Source: Arthrobacter burdickii
GTDB taxonomy: Bacteria > Actinomycetota > Actinomycetes > Actinomycetales > Micrococcaceae
Assembly: GCF_030433645.1 (NCBI RefSeq)
Contig: NZ_JAROCG010000001.1
Coordinates: 682,001 to 746,000 of the forward strand
Direction of reading: 5' to 3'
DNA: 64,000 bases
Part shown: positions 34,841 through 43,416 of the stretch, piece by piece
How positions within the stretch are numbered: the first letter of the stretch is position 1
Layout of the letters: the number at the start of each line of letters is the position of its first letter
The notes under the pieces: model-generated
Told to the model about the DNA's origin: nothing
The model's database searches: none
Seen by the model: the letters and a program-made list of their open reading frames with translations, nothing else
Made by a program: the position numbers and the translations under genes

Positions 34841-35084
34841 TCAGGCCAGAGGAGCAGTCGAAGCGCGCACGACCAACCGTGGCTTCAAGATGCGATGCTC
34901 GGATGGCGTTCTGCCCCTGATCCGCTCGATGAGCACCTGGCCGACCCTCCTGCCCGTTCCCACACCTGCCCGGTCGACTGTGGTGGGCCGGATGGGTCCA
35001 AGCGATGAGGTGCGTGGGTGGTCGTACCCCCGCCAGGGAGTACGCCTCGGGCACTGACTGGCGGTTGTCCCAGAATTCGCTCAT
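34841..35084 (-). pseudogene. C-terminal fragment of a LacI-family regulator
   Basis: On the minus strand SVPEAYSLAG continues, after removing one G from the G5 run at 35027-35031, into GYDHPRTSSLGP, then TTVDR, a segment GRRVGQVLIERIRGRTPSE and LVVRASTAPLA before a TGA at 34841. This is the LacI effector-domain C-terminus. The DNA-binding domain and most of the effector domain are missing. An AAGGAG box before the ATG at 35084 is probably chance. It suggests a deleted regulator that may once have controlled neighbouring genes. Confidence 0.7.
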
Positions 35085-35167
35085 GAACTCCTTCTGTACA
35101 AGACGCTCGTAAGACGTTGGACAACGCAGCCATAAAACGACGACGCGCCACGCGGACCGTCGTTCAT

Positions 35168-36028
35168 CTAGCGCTTCAGTGACTCAAGTTTGAGCATCTT
35201 GGCGATGACATGATCGAGTTCGGAGTCATCGAAGATCTTCTTCCAGTCGTCCTTGATGATCGTGTCCCTGCCGTACTGGATAGCGATTTCGCATGCCTCA
35301 GAAAACGGGTTCGAGCCGCGGAGGGCGTTGGTGAGTGCGATCTGGACGTGGCCGAAGAGCATGGCTTTGGCTGCTTCTTCCGGGACGCCGGCGGTGTGCA
35401 CGGTTTCGTGCAGTGCCTCGTTGAGGAGGGTGCCGATCATGCAGGCAACCGTCTCGACGAGGGTGGGTTCCAGGATGGCCAGTTGTTTCACCGTGACCCA
35501 GTGGACGTCGATGACGGGGGCGTAGATGGTCCGAATCGTTGCCTCTGCAGCGGCTTTGGTCGGCTCAGAGGCGCCCTCGTCGATGGCGGCCACGACGTTC
35601 TGCGGGGCGCCTTCGCCACCGAAGGTGTCCGCCCATTCCTCCTTGGTTGTCCGCTCGAGGAACACGGATGGGTGGCAGGGGTGCGCGACTGCCTGGACGA
35701 CGTCGTCGCGCTTCGCCAGCAGGCCGGCGTAGGCTGCCGCGGGATCCAGCGTGAGGAGAATGGCACCGGACTTCATTTGTGGGACGACGCCCTCGGACAC
35801 GACACCGAGAACTGTGTCCGGCACGGCGAGGATGACCACGTCGGCGCCTGTGACCGCGTCGTCGGTCGGGGTGATGTCGCGGCCCTCCGCCTGGATCCGC
35901 TCCTGGCCGGCAGGGGAGTTCTCGCTGTAGAACACCGTGTGGCCGCTCTTCTGGAGGTTGCGGGAGACCCGCATGCCCATTTTGCCTCCGGCGCCGATAA
36001 CGGCGACCGTCAAGTTTTCTGCTGACAT
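35168..36028 (-). CDS. apnO: D-apionate oxidoisomerase-type dehydrogenase
   Basis: A 286-residue NAD(P)-dependent enzyme: Rossmann motif VAVIGAGGKMGMRV (about 8-21), catalytic-type segment VVQAVAHPCHPSVF (about 110-123), and an all-helical C-terminal domain of the 6-phosphogluconate-dehydrogenase type. The family is that of ApnO, which turns D-apionate into 3-oxo-isoapionate. The assignment is strengthened by the adjacent genes for the next four steps. Its ribosome site lies inside the last codons of oiaC, and only one base separates the two genes. Other beta-hydroxyacid dehydrogenase roles cannot be ruled out from sequence alone. Confidence 0.8.
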   Translation of the reverse strand: MSAENLTVAVIGAGGKMGMRVSRNLQKSGHTVFYSENSPAGQERIQAEGRDITPTDDAVTGADVVILAVPDTVLGVVSEGVVPQMKSGAILLTLDPAAAYAGLLAKRDDVVQAVAHPCHPSVFLERTTKEEWADTFGGEGAPQNVVAAIDEGASEPTKAAAEATIRTIYAPVIDVHWVTVKQLAILEPTLVETVACMIGTLLNEALHETVHTAGVPEEAAKAMLFGHVQIALTNALRGSNPFSEACEIAIQYGRDTIIKDDWKKIFDDSELDHVIAKMLKLESLKR

Positions 36029-36029
36029 C

Positions 36030-36827
36030 TTATTTGCTCCTTAAATAGTGGATGCTGTGCTGGGTCCACTGGTTTTCGAGGCGGATGGTTTCCGCTTCCG
36101 AGTCCTGCCAGGGCAGCCAGTGTTCGACGATCTGGTTGATGTTGCGTTGATGGGGTTGGACTGCGCGGACCATGTAGTCGTAGTCAAGTAGTCCTTCGCC
36201 CAGTAGCGCACCGGCATATGTGAAGCCGACCCAGCCGTCCTTGCGGGTGAAGGCGAAGTCCTTGATGTGCATGTTCAGGACGTAGGGCGCGACGGTATCT
36301 ATAACCTCCCGCGGCATCTCCAACGCTGCGACGGTGTTCGCCGGGTCACTGCAGATGCCGAGGTAGGGGCTGCCCACTGTCCTGATCACCTCGAGGATCC
36401 GTGAGGTGGGCACCTGCTCGTAGGTTTCTACGGCAATCCTGACTCCGGCCGCCTCGAACTCGGGCAGTACCTCCTCTAAGATCGCTACGGCTTCGTCGGC
36501 TGTCGGTGTATGACCGGGACCGTTGAACATGGTCCTGAGCAGGGGGGCACGCAGGACGATCGCGGTGTGCAGGAATTTCCTCAGGTGTTCAGGGCGGATG
36601 CCCTTGGTGCCGAGTTCCAGGGAGATGCCCAAACGGTCAGCCGTGCTTCGGACGGCTTCCAGTTCTGTGGCGTCCATGGATTCCAGCGGGACGTAGTCAC
36701 AGATCTGGAAGAGGTCGACGCCAAGGTCCGCTGTGCGTTCCAGTGCCTGGTGAATGCTTATAGGTGCGGAAACCCGGTCGGAGAGCTGCCAGAAGAACGC
36801 GTAGCTGCTCAACCCGATGCGGCTCAT
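36030..36827 (-). CDS. oiaC: 3-oxo-isoapionate decarboxylase-type TIM-barrel protein
   Basis: A 265-residue xylose-isomerase-like (AP endonuclease family 2) TIM barrel. Expected metal ligands are Glu in RIAVETYEQ (about 130), Asp in LGICSDPANTV (about 160), His in VLNMHIKDF (about 187) and Glu in QIVEHW (about 237). OiaC of the apiose pathway belongs to this family and decarboxylates 3-oxo-isoapionate to L-erythrulose. Its ATG overlaps the stop of lerI by four bases. By sequence alone it would be called a sugar-phosphate isomerase/epimerase; context decides. Confidence 0.8.
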   Translation of the reverse strand: MSRIGLSSYAFFWQLSDRVSAPISIHQALERTADLGVDLFQICDYVPLESMDATELEAVRSTADRLGISLELGTKGIRPEHLRKFLHTAIVLRAPLLRTMFNGPGHTPTADEAVAILEEVLPEFEAAGVRIAVETYEQVPTSRILEVIRTVGSPYLGICSDPANTVAALEMPREVIDTVAPYVLNMHIKDFAFTRKDGWVGFTYAGALLGEGLLDYDYMVRAVQPHQRNINQIVEHWLPWQDSEAETIRLENQWTQHSIHYLRSK

Positions 36828-37657
36828 GATGGGACCTCGACGTCAGCAAACCGCGCGGCGGTTTCGTCCAGGATGCTTTTCAGTGCCCGCGGGTCATGGG
36901 CGAACCGGCCGAGGAAAAGGCCGGCCACGGCAGGGTCGAGGTCAGTGATCAACCCCGGTCCGGCGCTTCCGCCGTAGATGACGCGGCTGTCGGCCTGGCC
37001 TGGTAGGGACCTCAGGTGCGCGTCCAGCCCCGCGATGACAGCGCTGATGTGCTCCGCAGTAGCGGGTTCAGCAGCCCCGATGGCCCATTGGGGCTCGTAG
37101 GCGACGATGGTGCGGTGGACAGGACCCAATAGATCCGCGGCGTGGAGTGCTGCGTCGATTTCTGCTGAGCAGTGTGCCACCGCTTCGTCCACAGAGCCGT
37201 GCTGGAGTTCTCCCACACATAGGACCGGGGTGAGCCCGTTGCGGTAAGCAGCCGCTGTCTTCAGGCCGACCGTCCGGTTGTCCTCGTGGAAGATGCGCCG
37301 TCGTTCGGCGTGCCCGACCTCGACGAAGCGGCCTCCGAGCTCGGCGACCATTCTGGCGCTCACTTCGCCGGTGTACGCGCCCTCGTCTTCCCAGAAGATG
37401 TTCTGCGCTCCTGTGTGGACACCTGCCTCGCTCAGGATCCGCGCGGCCTTGGGGAGTACGGGCAGGCTGGGCAGGATGAACAGTTCGATGGTGCCGCTTC
37501 GAACTGCCGGGTGGGCGGCGGCGAGGGCGGCGACGTCTCGGCAGTAGTCGATCGAGCGCTGGTAGCCGAAGTACATTTTCAGGCTGACGCCGATAACCGC
37601 AGTACGAGTTGTCGCATCGTGGGGTTTGGCGGGCGCGGGGTTAGGAAGAAGTGACAC
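36824..37657 (-). CDS. lerI: L-erythrulose-1-phosphate isomerase (triose-phosphate-isomerase family)
   Basis: A 277-residue TIM homologue with catalytic Lys in GVSLKMYFG (about 28), His in VEVGHAERR (about 115), Glu in [10 protein letters not shown] (about 186) and the phosphate loop [10 protein letters not shown] (about 233). Differences from glycolytic TIM (SLK for NxK, GHAERR for GHSERR, long N-terminus) fit LerI/EryH, which convert L-erythrulose 1-phosphate to D-erythrulose 4-phosphate. It overlaps derI by 17 bases and oiaC by 4. Confidence 0.85.
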   Translation of the reverse strand: MSLLPNPAPAKPHDATTRTAVIGVSLKMYFGYQRSIDYCRDVAALAAAHPAVRSGTIELFILPSLPVLPKAARILSEAGVHTGAQNIFWEDEGAYTGEVSARMVAELGGRFVEVGHAERRRIFHEDNRTVGLKTAAAYRNGLTPVLCVGELQHGSVDEAVAHCSAEIDAALHAADLLGPVHRTIVAYEPQWAIGAAEPATAEHISAVIAGLDAHLRSLPGQADSRVIYGGSAGPGLITDLDPAVAGLFLGRFAHDPRALKSILDETAARFADVEVPS

Positions 37658-38111
37658 CCTCGTAGTCCTTAATCAGGGTGACCTTCTCCGCTGACGCGGA
37701 TTCCTCGTCGAAAGTGTAGGTGAGCCATTCGCGGGCCAGGCGGCGGGCCAGTTCGAGTCCGATGACGCGCTGGCCGAAGGTGAGGACCTGGGCATTGTTG
37801 CTCAGGACGGAGCGTTCCACGGAGAAACTGTCGTGTGCGGTGACGGCGCGGATGCCGGGGACCTTGTTGGCTGCAATGGCCACTCCCAGTCCGGTGCCGC
37901 ACACCAGCAGTGCACGGTCGGCCTTACCCGCAGCAACGAGTTCCGCGGCCGCAATGGCGACAGACGGGTACGGGGTGTGGCTGGTGGCATCCACTCCTAC
38001 GTCGGTGACCGATTCGACGAGCTCGGATGCTTCGAGATCAGCTTTGAGTGCTTCCTTGTACTCGAAGCCGGCGTCGTCAGCTCCTACGATCAGTCTCAGT
38101 TTGGTGCTCAT
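37641..38111 (-). CDS. derI: D-erythrulose-4-phosphate isomerase (RpiB/LacAB family)
   Basis: A 156-residue RpiB-type isomerase: [15 protein letters not shown] at the N-terminus, [16 protein letters not shown], and the conserved loop [22 protein letters not shown] (about 72-93) with the catalytic Cys and GTG phosphate site. DerI makes D-erythrose 4-phosphate. The ATG at 38111 follows AGGAG and overlaps the lerK stop as ATGA; the frame open upstream to 38552 is a shadow of lerK. Confidence 0.87.
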   Translation of the reverse strand: MSTKLRLIVGADDAGFEYKEALKADLEASELVESVTDVGVDATSHTPYPSVAIAAAELVAAGKADRALLVCGTGLGVAIAANKVPGIRAVTAHDSFSVERSVLSNNAQVLTFGQRVIGLELARRLAREWLTYTFDEESASAEKVTLIKDYEGVTSS

Positions 38112-39865
38112 GGGTTCTCCTTTGGTGATGCGCCGTGGGTGAGCGTTGCGTGGACTGCGTTGATGATCAGCGCCATGGACACAGCCCCGGCGTCCGGTGT
38201 GCCCAGGCTCTTCTCCGCATGCGGACGGGCCCGTCCCATGAGGGGCACCAGCTGGGCGGTGTTGTCGGCGGCCTGCTGGGCGATGACTGCGGCAGCGCCC
38301 CAGGCTTGAGTGATGGACTGCTGTGTCCCTGCCTCGGCTGTCAGTGCGTCTCCGAAGGGGACGAGGACGTCGATCAGGGTTTTGTCTCCTGGTTTCGCTT
38401 TCCCGAATCGCATGATGGCAGCTGCAGCATTGACAACTCCGGTAGCCACGGCATTGGCATTCGGTTTCACGGCATTCCCGACAGCGTCCCCTACCGCACG
38501 TAGCGCCAACCCCCAGAGGGCGCCGGATGTCCCGCCGGCCTTGTCTGCCCACGCGTCGGCCGCCATGTGCAGCGTCGTCCCGGCTCCTGCCCCGCGTGCC
38601 ACAGCGTCTGTTGCTGCGATGACAGCAGCACGGACACCGCGTTCCATGCCGATGCCGTGGTCACCGTCACCGGCGACTGCATCGATCCTTCCCAGCTCAT
38701 CGGCATTGGTGATCACCACGGCTTCGGCCGCGGTCAGTGCAGCCAATATGTGGGGGGCTGCAGCCTGGGATTCGGGTGTGGTGTCCGGGATGTCCAACTC
38801 GGTTGCCGGGCTGAGCGAGGAGTGTTCGGGGGAGAGGACAGCAGCTGTAACAGATCCCCTACGGAAAGCCGGTGCATCGCAGGGCGCTGCCCAGAGCGCC
38901 TCGAGTTCCTCGTCGACCCAGAACAGGGTCAGGGACGTGCCTGCCATGTCGAAGCTGGTGACCAGTTCTCCCACCTGCGGGTCCACGACCTGCAGTCCTG
39001 CCCTGTCGAGGAGCTGGGCGACCCGGCGGTAGACGACGAAGAGCTCTTCGTACTTGACGCTGCCCAGACCGTTGAGGATGGGGACCACCCGCACAGGGGT
39101 AGGCGACGATTTGAGGTCGATTCCTGCAGGTACTTCCGCAAGGAGTTTCTCCACCATCAACTCGGCCAGCTCGTCGGCAGTTGGGATATCGGTCTCGTCG
39201 ATGCCCGGCTCGCCATGGATTCCCATGCCCACTGCCATCCGTCCCTCCGGGACGGTGAACAGTGGCGTGTCGGCGCCGGGAAGGGTGCACCCGGTGAAGG
39301 CGACACCGAAGGAACGGGTCCGATGATTGGCGCGCTCACCGATCTCCGTCACTGCGTCCAGGGAGTAACCCGCCTCCGCCGCCGCAGCGGCCACTTTGAA
39401 CACCGTGAGGTCACCGGCAATACCCCGACGTTTGCTGTGTTCGGCCACGGGTGCGGAGGAGATGTCATCCGTGACAGCAACGCTCCGGCAATCGATGCCT
39501 TCCGCGCGGAGCCGTTCCTGGGCCTGGTTGAAGTGCAGTACGTCGCCAGCGTAGTTACCGTAGCCAAGCAGTACACCCCTGCCATTGTTGGCGGCTTTGG
39601 CGACGGTGTAGATCTGCTGAGAGGAGGGCGACGCGAAAAGGTTACCCATCGCTGCTCCGTGGGCCAGCCCCTGTCCCACCAGGCCGGCAAAGGCGGGGTA
39701 GTGCCCGGACCCGCCGCCGATCACCAGCGCGACAGTGTCCGGCGTACTTTCGGTATTGCGAGCCACTCCGCCCGAGACTCGTCTGACCCAGTGGGAATGG
39801 GAGGCGGCAAAGCCCTCAATCATTTCATCAGCGAAGGCTGCGGGATCGTTGAACAAGCGGGTCAT
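38108..39865 (-). CDS. lerK: L-erythrulose kinase (fused DhaK-DhaL dihydroxyacetone-kinase family)
   Basis: A 585-residue kinase. DhaK half: [18 protein letters not shown] (about 47-64) and the substrate-linked His in [10 protein letters not shown] (about 218). DhaL half (about 385-585): the ATP/Mg site [17 protein letters not shown] and [16 protein letters not shown]. It is ATP-dependent and single-chain, like LerK, which makes L-erythrulose 1-phosphate. The ATG at 39865 has AGGA upstream; the frame open to 40189 is not supported by similarity. It is the first gene of the lerK-derI-lerI-oiaC-apnO operon. Confidence 0.88.
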   Translation of the reverse strand: MTRLFNDPAAFADEMIEGFAASHSHWVRRVSGGVARNTESTPDTVALVIGGGSGHYPAFAGLVGQGLAHGAAMGNLFASPSSQQIYTVAKAANNGRGVLLGYGNYAGDVLHFNQAQERLRAEGIDCRSVAVTDDISSAPVAEHSKRRGIAGDLTVFKVAAAAAEAGYSLDAVTEIGERANHRTRSFGVAFTGCTLPGADTPLFTVPEGRMAVGMGIHGEPGIDETDIPTADELAELMVEKLLAEVPAGIDLKSSPTPVRVVPILNGLGSVKYEELFVVYRRVAQLLDRAGLQVVDPQVGELVTSFDMAGTSLTLFWVDEELEALWAAPCDAPAFRRGSVTAAVLSPEHSSLSPATELDIPDTTPESQAAAPHILAALTAAEAVVITNADELGRIDAVAGDGDHGIGMERGVRAAVIAATDAVARGAGAGTTLHMAADAWADKAGGTSGALWGLALRAVGDAVGNAVKPNANAVATGVVNAAAAIMRFGKAKPGDKTLIDVLVPFGDALTAEAGTQQSITQAWGAAAVIAQQAADNTAQLVPLMGRARPHAEKSLGTPDAGAVSMALIINAVHATLTHGASPKENP

Positions 39866-39983
39866 TGGGCGGTTCCTAAACCTATCCTGGAAGTTCTCAT
39901 TCGTATGGACGTGCACTGACCTCTGGTCTTCGAGGTCCATGCAGCAGGGGGACGGCTGGGCGCGCTTGCCGTGCCGGCACGAT

Positions 39984-40151
39984 TCAGTGCCTCGGCAGTC
40001 GGGCGAACAGTCCCAGGGGGTGCTCAAGACGCCGGTCAGTGCTGGAAGAGCGATATGCGGGACCCATCGCGGCGACGAGCGGCACGAGCCACCCTGCTGC
40101 TTGTCCGATGGCGAATTTCTCGACCAGCGGTTGCTTGGCTTTGGTGTCCAC
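39984..40151 (-). CDS. Possible small protein of 55 residues
   Basis: A GTG start with AGGGAG five bases upstream opens 55 codons with GC-rich third positions; the product has a hydrophobic middle (AAGWLVPLVAAMGP) and a basic tail. No family is recognised. It could be a leader peptide of the lerK operon, a gene remnant, or chance. Confidence 0.22.
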   Translation of the reverse strand: MDTKAKQPLVEKFAIGQAAGWLVPLVAAMGPAYRSSSTDRRLEHPLGLFARLPRH

Positions 40152-40292
40152 ACTGACTCCCTGGAGTGGTCCTCCGCAGTCGCCATCATTGGCGACTGCG
40201 GGTTGCCTGCGGATTACCTGCGGCCGAGGGTATGAAACACGTTGCAGCAGGGAAGGTACGTGATGTTGATCCTAGAAGCATGCCTCCCATTG

Positions 40293-40306
40293 GTCAACCG
40301 GTTGAC
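40293..40306. promoter_or_regulatory. GntR operator palindrome, copy 1
   Basis: GTCAACCGGTTGAC, a perfect 14-bp palindrome within ATTGGTCAACCGGTTGAC, which recurs in full at 44215. It lies 54 bases before the GntR start, in the lerK/gntR divergent region. Confidence 0.75.
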
Positions 40307-40359
40307 TGCATAAGTTTGTCGGGTCCCGTTCTGTTGCAGGTGATTGTTAGGCTTGGCAC

Positions 40360-41103
40360 GTGGCCACAACTCCCGCTCACTCGCTGACCAAGATCAGCGA
40401 AGCCCTCGGCTCAGTCAGCCAAGGTTCCGCGGTTACTGAGGTGGCCGAGCGACTGCTGGCTTACTTCACGAGCGGCGAGATTGATCCTGGAACGCGGCTC
40501 CCGGCGGAACGACAACTGGCTGCATCTTTAGGCGTAGGCCGCTCAGCTGTGCGAGAGGCCCTTGCTGCCCTGGAAATACTCGGGATTGTTGTGGTTCGGC
40601 CTGGTTCTGGAACATACCTCCGTGATGGCATCTCGGAACTGCTGCCCCGCACCCTGAGCTGGGGCATGATGCTGGGAGCACCCCGCACCCGCGAACTGGT
40701 AGAACTACGAAACGGTCTCGAGATGCAAGCAGTCCAGCTTGCAGTAGAAAGAATCGATGAGGAAGCACTAGCGCGGATGTCCGGCTATCTCGATGTCATG
40801 ACCAAGAACGTCAGTAATTTCCCTGTGTTCATTGAAGCCGATGCAGCTTTTCACCGTGAGATCGCCGAGGGTTCGGGGAATCAAGTACTACAGGAACTCC
40901 TGCAGAGCATTCGTTCCCTGCTGCGCATTTGGGTGGACCGCGCCCTCACTGACGAAGCGCACTCCGCAGCAGCACTCGCGGAGCACACGGCGATCTACGA
41001 AGCCCTCACGTCTCGAGACGCAGCAGCGGCCACCGAAACGATGCAGTCTCACATGGACACCGCTTCTCGACGTCTGCTCACCGAATTCACTGCCTCACAG
41101 TAA
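40360..41103 (+). CDS. GntR-family regulator, FadR/FCD subfamily
   Basis: A 247-residue regulator. Winged HTH: PGTRLPAERQLAASLGVGRSAVREAL (about 43-68) with LEILGIVVVRPGSGTYL as wing. The all-helical FCD effector domain (about 95-240) has the metal/ligand residues of ELRNGLEMQAVQLA, ADAAFHREIAEGSGN and AEHTAIYEAL. The GTG start has no closer alternative. It is divergent from lerK; the 14-bp palindrome upstream also appears at the SDR/transporter promoter, so it is the likely repressor of the whole locus, induced by apiose or a pathway acid. Confidence 0.9.
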   Translation: MATTPAHSLTKISEALGSVSQGSAVTEVAERLLAYFTSGEIDPGTRLPAERQLAASLGVGRSAVREALAALEILGIVVVRPGSGTYLRDGISELLPRTLSWGMMLGAPRTRELVELRNGLEMQAVQLAVERIDEEALARMSGYLDVMTKNVSNFPVFIEADAAFHREIAEGSGNQVLQELLQSIRSLLRIWVDRALTDEAHSAAALAEHTAIYEALTSRDAAAATETMQSHMDTASRRLLTEFTASQ

Positions 41104-41194
41104 GCACCGTCTCGTTTGAACGATGCACCTCTGGCAGTCCTTTCGATCATCGTCGACCAGCGATGTCGGCGTGTGGGGATTCTGTCGATGGTCG

Positions 41195-41635
41195 TCAGCT
41201 CTCATCGGCGAAGACGACGCCCTTGTGGAGCACGAAGCACCCCCATGGGTCCGGGTCGAGCACATGCACGACGGCGAACGCGCTACGTGCCCGCTCGTAG
41301 AATTCCAGCCGGGGAATCACTCCCCATTCAAGCGGTCGTGGATGGGACGCCCGCGCGATCTCGAGTACAGCGTCCTGCTCCGGGGTCGTCTTGGTGATGT
41401 CTCCGTCGACCTCCATCCGCTCAAGTGGCGTCTCGAGGAAGGTGTCGAGCGGGAAGACATTCAGCACGGCGCCAATGACCCGCGACATCGATGCCTCCCC
41501 GAGGTGGACAACGGGGAGGCCCGTCGCGGCAGCGGGATAGTTGCGGTCGACGACCAGCAGCTGGTCTCCGTGACCCATGTCGTCGAGGAGGTGCAGCAGT
41601 GCACCCCCCAGGAGGGGGTCGATGCCTTTAAGCAT
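41195..41635 (-). CDS. RbsD/FucU-family sugar mutarotase
   Basis: A 146-residue pyranase/mutarotase-fold protein: MLKGIDPLLGGALLHLLDDMGHGDQL carries the catalytic His pair region, and EFYERARSAFAVVHV near the C-terminus the conserved Tyr/Arg of FucU-type members. It should speed anomer exchange of the imported sugar before the dehydrogenase acts. The ATG at 41635 follows AGGAG. It is the last gene of the SDR - 589-residue protein - mutarotase operon. Confidence 0.86.
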   Translation of the reverse strand: MLKGIDPLLGGALLHLLDDMGHGDQLLVVDRNYPAAATGLPVVHLGEASMSRVIGAVLNVFPLDTFLETPLERMEVDGDITKTTPEQDAVLEIARASHPRPLEWGVIPRLEFYERARSAFAVVHVLDPDPWGCFVLHKGVVFADES

Positions 41636-41643
41636 TGGTTCTC

Positions 41644-43413
41644 CTAGTGTTGAGGGTGCGGTGCGATCTCGAGATCGATGGCACGCCATGTTCCGGGTTC
41701 CAGTGGGAGCAATATCTCGTGTCCGTCCACGTCGATGAGGACGTGATCGGCAGTATCGCCAAGACGTGCGATGAGCAGGCGGGCACCGCCTGTGGTGCGC
41801 ACCCCCAATACCCAGGTGTGCGCGTCGTCCGGGCTGGTCTCGGCAGGAACAAGAAGCGGAGCACCACCCATGGCGTGCACTGCGGCGACGGCATCGCGGA
41901 CAGGATAGGGTGTGCCGTCGTCCGCCACGAGGCCGCGCGGCCCCCGCTCCTCAAACCACGTCACGCTCGCCACCCCGCCCTCAGCCAGCGCAGCGGCGCT
42001 TGCGATGACCCAAGCGGCCAACTGCGGTTCGGACTGCCGGGCATCGACTGTATCGGGGTCAAGGGACTGTCCGTGACTGTGACCCGGACGGGGGGTTGTG
42101 AGGACGGCATTGAAGCGAGGGCGGAGGGTGACAGGGCCGACGTGCAGCGGCGCGCCTCCGATGATCTTCGTCGCGTCGGCTGCAACACGACGCTGCATGC
42201 CGATGCACTCCTCGAGCTGGAATGTGTCGCGGGCATGCATTTGAGGGGTGAGGCTGATAGCCCAGGACGGGAATGCAGGTAGGCGTGCGTGTGTCCGGTT
42301 GAGCTCGGTGAAGTGCGAGCGGGCTCCGCCGACCAGTTCCGTCTCGAACCCCAGGTCTCCCACAGCACCGACAAGGGCTTCCCAAAGCTCGGGCTCGGTG
42401 ACATGGGTTTCGGAGGAGAAGACGGCCAGCCGGAGAGGAAGGAGTGGCGCGGCCAGCGCGACGAGTTCGGCGACTCGGGCAGGTGCGTCAACGACGAGGC
42501 GGATGTCGAGCGGTAGGCCGGCTGCCGCAGCACGGGTAAGCGTGGCGGCGGGATCCGGATCGTCTCCTTTGAGCTCGACCAGAATGACGTCGGCGGGCGG
42601 CAGTCCGTGCTGCACGCTTGTTGTCGGTGGTGGAGCGCCGACGCCGATCTGTGGTGCGGGGCGACCTGCGTCGATCAGACGAATGAGGGTTCCTTGCGCA
42701 GCTGGCGCCTGTGGCGATGTTGCGGCGGCGGGCACTGCTGTGAGCTCGATCTGTTGGATCGTCGTCTCACCCGCTTCGACTCGGTATGGGAAGGGAAGCG
42801 CGAGAGGCCGCGAGTACGTTTTGAAGGATGCGTCGGTCCAGTTGCGCTGGTCCTCCATCTCGAATGTGTCGCCGATGAACTGGGCCTTCAGGTCGAGTCC
42901 ATCCACAGACCATTCGAGTGCTGCGATGTTGAGGGCGGGCTGGTGGGGGCTGATCCGGTCGGGAAACTGCGTTCTCTCGCTTGAACCGTCGGTGTGTACA
43001 ACGCGGAACGGGGAGCCCGCGACCTGCGGTGGGTGCAGGACGACGAGTCCCGTGCGGTTTGTGTCGAAGGAGCGGGTCGCCGTCAGCGTGAAGGTGATCG
43101 TGAGACGGTCGCCGTCGGTGTGCAGGTGCAGGTCGGCGTCAGCGGCGATGCCTTGTCCGTCGTACCGCAGCCGGAAGGTTGTGGTGCCAGCAGTTTCGTC
43201 GCCGGCGTCACTTCCACCGTCACCATGAGTGAGTGACAGCACCGAGACCGGGACCGTGCCCCAGTCCCGGTCCCGGGATACGGCGCGGATCGAGCGCAAC
43301 ACGAGGACGCCGTCGTATCGCAGGTCGGCGATTTCGTCACCCCGCAGCTCGGCCTTCCAGGGTCCCCGGGTCCAAGGGGTTCCCCGGTGGGGACCCCACG
43401 TTGTGAAGTCCAC
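41644..43413 (-). CDS. Protein of unknown family, candidate D-apionate lactonase
   Basis: A 589-residue cytoplasmic protein. Residues 1-240 look like a beta-sandwich (ELRGDEIADLRYDGVLVLRS, then RDRDWGTVPV), and residues 270-520 like an alpha/beta barrel (VILVELKGDD, LPLRLAVFSSETHV, HARDTFQLEE, VGPVTLRPRFNAV). A final small beta-domain carries ARLLIARLG. I see no lactonase signature of known type. From memory, the ApnL lactonase of apiose pathways is a large protein of no well-known family, and this gene sits exactly where a lactonase is needed, between dehydrogenase and mutarotase. The GTG start is 3 bases after the SDR stop. The function is inferred from context. Confidence 0.5.
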   Translation of the reverse strand: MDFTTWGPHRGTPWTRGPWKAELRGDEIADLRYDGVLVLRSIRAVSRDRDWGTVPVSVLSLTHGDGGSDAGDETAGTTTFRLRYDGQGIAADADLHLHTDGDRLTITFTLTATRSFDTNRTGLVVLHPPQVAGSPFRVVHTDGSSERTQFPDRISPHQPALNIAALEWSVDGLDLKAQFIGDTFEMEDQRNWTDASFKTYSRPLALPFPYRVEAGETTIQQIELTAVPAAATSPQAPAAQGTLIRLIDAGRPAPQIGVGAPPPTTSVQHGLPPADVILVELKGDDPDPAATLTRAAAAGLPLDIRLVVDAPARVAELVALAAPLLPLRLAVFSSETHVTEPELWEALVGAVGDLGFETELVGGARSHFTELNRTHARLPAFPSWAISLTPQMHARDTFQLEECIGMQRRVAADATKIIGGAPLHVGPVTLRPRFNAVLTTPRPGHSHGQSLDPDTVDARQSEPQLAAWVIASAAALAEGGVASVTWFEERGPRGLVADDGTPYPVRDAVAAVHAMGGAPLLVPAETSPDDAHTWVLGVRTTGGARLLIARLGDTADHVLIDVDGHEILLPLEPGTWRAIDLEIAPHPQH

Positions 43414-43416
43414 GGC

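Larger units (their letters stand above)
39866..40359. promoter_or_regulatory. Divergent promoter region of lerK and the GntR gene
   Basis: About 490 bases holding the GTCAACCGGTTGAC palindrome and a perfect 11-bp hairpin (CCGCAGTCGCC, 6-base loop, GGCGACTGCGG) at 40174-40201. A possible short minus-strand gene lies at 39984-40151. Confidence 0.55.

Noticed and set aside
34566..35057. 163-codon plus-strand open frame
   Set aside because: It is antisense to the LacI fragment, whose frame gives a clear family match; the plus-strand product has none.
39866..40189. N-terminal extension of the kinase reading frame
   Set aside because: The extension has no similarity to DhaK proteins, and a good start with AGGA exists at 39865.
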